A DNA stretch of 40,111 bases from Paenibacillus ihuae (GTDB taxonomy: Bacteria; Bacillota; Bacilli; Paenibacillales; Paenibacillaceae): positions 4,161,678-4,201,788 of the forward strand of contig NZ_LN831198.1 of NCBI RefSeq assembly GCF_001368795.1. Reading direction: 5' to 3'. Numbering within the stretch: position 1 is the stretch's first letter; every line of letters begins with the position of its first letter. The notes under the pieces were generated by a model that made no database searches, was not told where the DNA came from, and worked only from the letters and a program-made list of their open reading frames with translations. Made by a program: the position numbers and the translations under genes. This document shows positions 35,443-40,111 of the stretch, one piece after another.

Positions 35443-35557
35443 GATAGGCTGTATCCCCTATCTAGTAAGAAGGAGGCCTCGCGGCCTCCCCTTTAACAGG
35501 TCTCCGTCTTAGACGGAAACCACCTCGTATACTGAAATCATTGCAATCAGCCTCCTT
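35443..35557 (-). other. Short transcript candidate: 10-codon mini-ORF followed by three hairpins
   Basis: On the minus strand, AAGGAGG (35557-35551) sits 9 nt before ATG 35541, which opens a 10-codon frame (MISVYEVVSV) ending at TAA 35509. Three hairpins follow: TCCGTC/GACGGA around the stop codon, GGAGGCC-GCGA-GGCCTCC (35489-35472, GNRA loop, then TTCTT), and GATAGG/CCTATC (35462-35443). The peptide start resembles small holin-like type I toxins (MxVYExxS) but is far too short. The rest of 35265-35660 holds nothing else I can assign. Confidence 0.4.
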
Positions 35558-35660
35558 CCAGAAGTAATCTTGCCCGGCCGGACACTTATTATTAAGCCAT
35601 AGCCAGGGGAGGGTTACAAGTTCAAGAATAGTTATAATCGTTCTTCACCAAAGGAAAAGA

Positions 35661-37862
35661 TCAGCTCCCGGAGGATTCCGGCCACCCGTTGATCGTCTCT
35701 TCGCCGGTCATTTGCACATAAGCAGGAAGCTCTCCGCTGTGCAGCAGCCATAATTCATGAAGGGCACGTGTACAGCCGACATACATCAGCTTCGCATCCC
35801 AGGCGGCTGCCCCATAATGATCTGCATCGGCATCTGCAAGGATAACCGCATCGAACTCCAGACCTTTGGACAGATAGACCGGCAGTACAGACAGCCCGCC
35901 CAGATATTGGGTCATGCTGCCGTCAATCAGATGCAGATCGGCAAAATCCGCGGCCAGCTCCGCGTGCAGCTCAGCGGCTTCGCGCAGGCTGCGGGTAAGA
36001 ACAGCAACCGTACGGTATTCACGCCCGGAGAGCGCCTCCAGCGCCGTTCTGACGGCACTGACGCGCGGGTCCGTACTTTTGCCGGCCTTAGGCTGCACTT
36101 CGCCGTAGGCAATCAGCCGGACCGGGTTCCCGCTGCGGAAGACCGGCACAGCCAAGAGCGGACTATGGACACCGGATGACAAAATGCCATTAGCAAACTC
36201 GATAATCTCCATCGTGGAGCGGTAGCTTCGGGTCAGTGCATGGTAAGCCGTATGTTCAGGTGCGAACAGGCTCTGCATTTCATCCCATTCATGCACTCCC
36301 TTATAGGCGTGAATTCCTTGGGACAAATCGCCGAGAATCGTGAAGGAGTGCCCCTTCACATACAAGTCCAGCACAGCAATCTGGAACGGCGAGAAATCCT
36401 GCGCTTCATCGATTACGATATGGTCAAAGCGCTCGCCGCCTTCGTTTCCGCTGAGCAGATAATGGATGTAGAGCAGCGGCGGCAGATCCTCCTCGCGCAG
36501 GATGCCTTTTTTCAGATCCTTGGCCGTCTCCTTGAGGACAGCTTGCGGAATCTGCTCCGGCGCTTCCGCCGGCCAGTCCTCTGGCACCTTCACGGCGCGG
36601 AAAATTTGTTTATAGATCATCAGCGGATCATATTTGGGCCATTTGGCGGCGTAGGCTTTTTCGCGGGCCGCACCTTTTTTCTTCCGGTCCTTCAGCGCTG
36701 CCGCCGAAGGGCTCTTCTTCAGTTCCATTTCAATCCAGCGGTGAATCCGCGCCATAACCCGTTCTTTGCGCTTAAGCGGCGGATAAGGAGCGTATTCCTC
36801 ATTGTGCCAGCGGAGGATCATCGAGCGGCGCAGCACAGCACCTTCCCAGGGACTGAAATCGCCCTCGGGAACCGCCCCAGTCTCCAGCTGCCTGACCGCT
36901 GACTCAATTACACCCATCAGCACAGTAGATCCTTTGAAGCGGCTCGGCGTCTCTTCCGTAATTTCCGGCATACCGCCCGCCGATTCAAACCACCGGTTCA
37001 GCGTCTCGGCCGTGTTCTGTTCGGGCAGGGTAATATCCAGTACCTCCGTCGCCCAGTCCGGGAACGTGCTTTGGGCAATGTTGCCTACGCCGAGCTCTGG
37101 CAGCACATCTGAAATATAATCCAGGAACATCCGGTTCGGAGCAAAAATTATCATCTTCTCCGCCGATACCTGGTCCTTGTATTGATACAATAAAAAAGCC
37201 AGCCGGTGCAGCGCAACCGTTGTTTTACCGCTGCCCGCCACGCCTTGAATAATCAGCGCCGTGTTCTTCACCGCACGGATGATCTTATCCTGCTCCTCCT
37301 GAATCGTCGAGACGATATCACGGAGCCGGTTATCCTTGTTCTCACCCAGACGGTAGACGAGAAATTCATCCGATACCACCGGTGCATCGCTGTCCCGGTT
37401 ATAGGTATCCGCAACCCGCTCCAGAATGCGCTTGCGGATAACCACGTTGCGCTTGAGATAGACGAGCCCCTCAATCAGCCCTTCCGGCGCTTCATAGGTG
37501 ACCGGCTCAGTCCCTCCGGTAAACGAATAGAACAGGCTTGCTACCGGTGCGCGCCAGTCGATGACCAGCGGACGGTCGCTTACCTGTTCACGGTCTGCAC
37601 CGATTTTGCCGATATATAGGGCCTTGCGGTCATCCTCGTCGCTGCCTTGGAAATCAAGCCGTCCGAAATAAGGCTCCTGCCTCAGCTTGGCCAGATCTTG
37701 GCGCCTCTGCTCCCTGGAATCCTCCAGCACCTGTTCCGTGTAATCGTGTCCTGTGTACACCGGAATGCTGCGCAGTCTCTCAAGGGTAGAATCAATTTCT
37801 GTAAGCGTACTATTCAGCCTGTCTTCTTCCTCTTGATAGGCACTTTGAAAGTTGTCTTCCAA
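35661..37862 (-). CDS. helD: HelD-like RNA polymerase recycling helicase (UvrD/Rep family)
   Basis: The 733-residue superfamily-1 helicase-like protein has an N-terminal coiled coil (about 1-50, EEEDRLNSTLTEIDSTLERLR), Walker A GVAGSGKTTVALHR (about 208-221), an insertion of about 200 residues, Walker B HIVIDEAQDFS, motif III-like LGDLSQGIH, and C-terminal motifs LTRSYRST and VYLSKGLEFDAVI. The coiled coil plus helicase plan is that of HelD (YvgS), which removes stalled RNA polymerase from DNA. The start is TTG at 37862, with AGGAGG. Stop at 35661. No partner gene is adjacent. Confidence 0.9.
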   Translation of the reverse strand: MEDNFQSAYQEEEDRLNSTLTEIDSTLERLRSIPVYTGHDYTEQVLEDSREQRRQDLAKLRQEPYFGRLDFQGSDEDDRKALYIGKIGADREQVSDRPLVIDWRAPVASLFYSFTGGTEPVTYEAPEGLIEGLVYLKRNVVIRKRILERVADTYNRDSDAPVVSDEFLVYRLGENKDNRLRDIVSTIQEEQDKIIRAVKNTALIIQGVAGSGKTTVALHRLAFLLYQYKDQVSAEKMIIFAPNRMFLDYISDVLPELGVGNIAQSTFPDWATEVLDITLPEQNTAETLNRWFESAGGMPEITEETPSRFKGSTVLMGVIESAVRQLETGAVPEGDFSPWEGAVLRRSMILRWHNEEYAPYPPLKRKERVMARIHRWIEMELKKSPSAAALKDRKKKGAAREKAYAAKWPKYDPLMIYKQIFRAVKVPEDWPAEAPEQIPQAVLKETAKDLKKGILREEDLPPLLYIHYLLSGNEGGERFDHIVIDEAQDFSPFQIAVLDLYVKGHSFTILGDLSQGIHAYKGVHEWDEMQSLFAPEHTAYHALTRSYRSTMEIIEFANGILSSGVHSPLLAVPVFRSGNPVRLIAYGEVQPKAGKSTDPRVSAVRTALEALSGREYRTVAVLTRSLREAAELHAELAADFADLHLIDGSMTQYLGGLSVLPVYLSKGLEFDAVILADADADHYGAAAWDAKLMYVGCTRALHELWLLHSGELPAYVQMTGEETINGWPESSGS

Positions 37863-38036
37863 TTTCAGTTACCTCCTAAAAGTTTTTGAGCATAACAACT
37901 GTGAGACAGCTAAGAAAACACTGGCTTCGGAAGCATATGCTTAGTGTATTGAATATACCTCCGTGCAAGGCTGATACCACTTACACAAAAAAGGATTATC
38001 ATCATATCACAACAAATTCAGGAAATCCAGAATTAT

Positions 38037-39338
38037 CTAACCCATGAAAGCATGCAGAGCAAAGTTTGCCACGAACAGCCCGGCAATCCCGTAAAGCGCC
38101 GGCGGAACATCTTTGCCTTTTCCCATTGCCAGCTTGACGATCGGGTAAGTGATGAAGCCGAAGGCCATGCCGTCCACGATGCTGTAGGTAAAAGGAATCA
38201 TCACCATAATCAAAAATGACGGAAACAGCTCGGTCATGTCGCTGAGATCCATCTCACGCACGTTTTGCACCATAAGCCCGCCGATGACAATCAGGATTGG
38301 CGCAATAGCGCTGTCCGGCACATAAGCCAGCAGCGGGATGAACAGGAACGTAGCTCCGAACAGCAGTCCGGTAACCAGCGAGGTCAAACCGGATTTGCCG
38401 CCGGCTGCGATACCCGCGGTTGATTCCGCAGCCGCTACCACCGGGCTGCTGCCGAACAAGCCGGCTGCAATATTGGCGATGGAGAGCGCCCGCAGGCTGC
38501 TCTTGAACCGCTCGGGACGGCCGGCCATCAGTGTCTGCGAGGAGATCAGCCCGATATTCTCAAATACAACAATCAGCAGGAGCAGAAATACGGCGATCCA
38601 GAACACCAGGCTGAGCCCTCTGCCCCAGTCCATTCCGGTAAATACAGTGCCATACCCGGTAAACACATGGCCGGAACCCGTTGTCTCCGGCTTATGCGCA
38701 GCTCCGAGCAGATAGGCCAGCCCTGTACCGGCAATCATGCTGATCAGCAGCCCGCCGCGCGTTCCGCGGATAAACAGCACCAGCGCCAGCACGAGGGTCA
38801 CACAGGAAGTAATGACCGCCGGATCGCTGAAATGCCCGATTGCCACAAAAGTAGTCCGGTGGGCAATGACAATTCCGCTTTTTTGCAGGCCGATAAAGGT
38901 CAGAAACAGTCCAATCCCGACCGTGATCGCATGCTGCAGATTATGGGGAATCGCTTCGCTTAGAATCCGGTACAGCGAAGTAAACGCAACGACGGCAAAT
39001 AATATACCGGTTACCGCCACAACAGCCAGCGCCTCCCGCCAGTCCAGCTTCATGGAATGCACCAGCGTGTAGGTGAAGAAGGCGTTGATGCCCATGCCGG
39101 GCACAACAATAATCGGCGTTTTGCCGCCAAAGGCCATAAGCAGACAGCCGGTAACCGCCGTCAGCAGTGTAGCCACCATTCCCGCCCGCAGCGGCATGCC
39201 CGCATCATGCAGAATAGCCGCATTGACCATTACAATATATACAGAAGCAAAATAAGATAGGATGCCCGCGGCCCATTCCCGTTTCCAGTTATCACCCGGT
39301 TCCAGTCCTACACTATTCCGCCAAACATCCGATTTCAT
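38037..39338 (-). CDS. NCS2-family purine permease (guanine/hypoxanthine, AzgA-like)
   Basis: The 433-residue permease has about 12-14 helices. AzgA-like marks are NWKREWAAGILSYFASVYI, VPGMGINAFFTYTLV and AAESTAGIAAGGKSGLTSL, which places it with PbuG/PbuO transporters that take up hypoxanthine and guanine with protons. ATG 39338 (MKSDVW) follows GGAGG; an upstream in-frame start at 39416 is rejected. The leader (39339-39420) contains a possible hairpin (CCGCTG/CAGCGG) but lacks the purine-riboswitch core. Confidence 0.92.
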   Translation of the reverse strand: MKSDVWRNSVGLEPGDNWKREWAAGILSYFASVYIVMVNAAILHDAGMPLRAGMVATLLTAVTGCLLMAFGGKTPIIVVPGMGINAFFTYTLVHSMKLDWREALAVVAVTGILFAVVAFTSLYRILSEAIPHNLQHAITVGIGLFLTFIGLQKSGIVIAHRTTFVAIGHFSDPAVITSCVTLVLALVLFIRGTRGGLLISMIAGTGLAYLLGAAHKPETTGSGHVFTGYGTVFTGMDWGRGLSLVFWIAVFLLLLIVVFENIGLISSQTLMAGRPERFKSSLRALSIANIAAGLFGSSPVVAAAESTAGIAAGGKSGLTSLVTGLLFGATFLFIPLLAYVPDSAIAPILIVIGGLMVQNVREMDLSDMTELFPSFLIMVMIPFTYSIVDGMAFGFITYPIVKLAMGKGKDVPPALYGIAGLFVANFALHAFMG

Positions 39339-39420
39339 TGAAAAACCTCCACAGATAGTTAAGTTCCGCTGGCTATTACCCGGTTTTGGGGCTTCATAAG
39401 CAGCGGAAAACCGCAAATAA

Positions 39421-39458
39421 AAGGGCGTGCAGCCGGTTATCCGGCTGCTTACGCCCTT
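39421..39458 (-). terminator. Terminator of the tcdA-like gene
   Basis: AAGGGCGT-GCAGCCGG (39421-39436) pairs with CCGGCTGC-ACGCCCTT (39441-39458, two extra bases), and the minus-strand tail is TTTTATTT. It separates tcdA from the purine permease gene. Confidence 0.88.
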
Positions 39459-39494
39459 CGTCCATCTTATATTTATTCGTTGCTTGAGCGGCTG

Positions 39495-40111
39495 CTATAC
39501 ACTGACGCCGCCGGCTTTTAATAAATCGTTAACCGCGACACTGACCATAATGAGGCCGACAACCGGAGGCACGAACGAGTTGCTAGCCGGCGGCTGCTTC
39601 GCCTTGCGCCGGTCCGGCGCGTCAGCCGGAACGATTTGTTCCGTCACATCCACACGCGGCTTTATCGGAATCTCGGTCGAGAATACAACCTTTACGCCTT
39701 TCTTAATGCCTTCCTTGCGCAGCTTTTGACGGATGACGCGGGCGATCGGGTCCATTTCCGTTTTGGAAATGTCAGCTACCTTAAACCGGGTCGGGTCCAT
39801 CTTATTGGCTGCGCCCATGCTGGAAATCATCGGAATTCCGCGGGACAGGCACTCCTTAATCAGATGGATCTTATAGATAATGGTATCCGAAGCATCGATC
39901 ACAAAATCCGGCTTCAGCTTGAACAGCTCTTCATAGGTCTCTTCCGTGTAGAACATATTCAGAGCAATGGCTTCAATCTCCGGATTGATCAGCTTGACGC
40001 GCTCGACCATCAGATCGGCTTTTTTCTGGCCGATGGTTGTCGTAAGCGCGTGAATCTGGCGGTTGATGTTAGTAATATCCACCGCATCCTTATCAATCAG
40101 GATAATCCGCC
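39495..40111 (-). CDS. tcdA: tRNA threonylcarbamoyladenosine dehydratase TcdA (YrvM), 3' part
   Basis: The open frame runs off the right edge, so only the last 205 residues or so are seen. It starts in RIILIDKDAVDITNINRQ, the strand after the ATP-binding site of ThiF/E1-like enzymes. PDFVIDASDTIIYKIHLI and GAANKMDPTRFKVADIS follow, then the hydrophobic C terminus PPVVGLIMVSVAVNDLL. TcdA cyclises t6A37 of ANN-decoding tRNAs to ct6A using ATP. Its place beside rarA and cymR follows Bacillus yrvM. The GTG at 40082 is an internal valine, not a start. Confidence 0.9.
   Translation of the reverse strand, partial: RIILIDKDAVDITNINRQIHALTTTIGQKKADLMVERVKLINPEIEAIALNMFYTEETYEELFKLKPDFVIDASDTIIYKIHLIKECLSRGIPMISSMGAANKMDPTRFKVADISKTEMDPIARVIRQKLRKEGIKKGVKVVFSTEIPIKPRVDVTEQIVPADAPDRRKAKQPPASNSFVPPVVGLIMVSVAVNDLLKAGGVSV

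Noticed and set aside
39339..39420. Purine riboswitch upstream of the NCS2 permease
   Set aside because: The conserved loop and junction sequences of the purine aptamer are absent; only a simple hairpin is present.

Overview
The window looks like a chromosomal segment of a Paenibacillus-like member of the Bacillota. The reasons are strong AGGAGG-type ribosome sites, frequent TTG and GTG starts, T-box and fluoride riboswitches, an S-layer-anchored laminarinase, YesM/YesN-type regulation, and a backbone (tcdA, rarA, cymR, a cysteine desulfurase, mnmA, a YrrD-like protein, a YrrI-like protein) that matches a conserved Bacillus tRNA-modification/cysteine locus. No rRNA, tRNA, CRISPR array, transposase or phage gene was seen.

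Layout. Positions 1-1459 hold a minus-strand T-box leader for a gene just outside the left edge, with its promoter, and a YrrI-like AI-2E-family permease. Positions 1560-19502 are a complete beta-glucan utilisation module. It has two tandem secreted GH16 lichenase-type enzymes, an orphan solute-binding lipoprotein, a YesM-type sensor kinase, a YesN-type response regulator broken by a frameshift, a GH94-type glycoside phosphorylase, two sugar ABC permeases with their binding protein, and a 1515-residue SLH-GH16-multi-CBM laminarinase. Positions 19624-21821 return to the backbone (zinc-ribbon protein, PRC-barrel protein, frameshifted cysteine desulfurase). Positions 21905-25015 hold DUF523, an SRAP protein, a small Sm-like protein and a CLC-type fluoride exporter under a fluoride riboswitch. 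Positions 25262-31534 are a five-gene peptide ABC transporter operon. Positions 31586-40111 hold cymR, mnmA, rarA, a CD3324-family regulator, a possible mini-ORF/small RNA, helD, an NCS2 purine permease and the 3' part of tcdA, which runs off the right edge.

Main finding. Four promoters of the glucan module (both lichenases, the laminarinase and the sugar-binding protein operon) share one exact architecture: TTGTTAT, 13 nt, TTGKTAT, 22 nt, then a sigma-A -10 box. The 20-bp direct-repeat period fits an AraC-type DNA-binding protein. The obvious candidate is the YesN-like regulator encoded in the middle of the module, so this appears to be a self-contained, locally regulated beta-1,3/1,3-1,4-glucan system. 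Wall-bound and secreted GH16 enzymes would release oligosaccharides, the ABC transporter would import them with an ATPase encoded elsewhere, and the phosphorylase would cleave them to a sugar 1-phosphate. The regulator frame is interrupted at 7732, so the system may be damaged in this strain or the base call may be wrong. A second single-base break, in the cysteine desulfurase at about 21322, makes the same question apply there.
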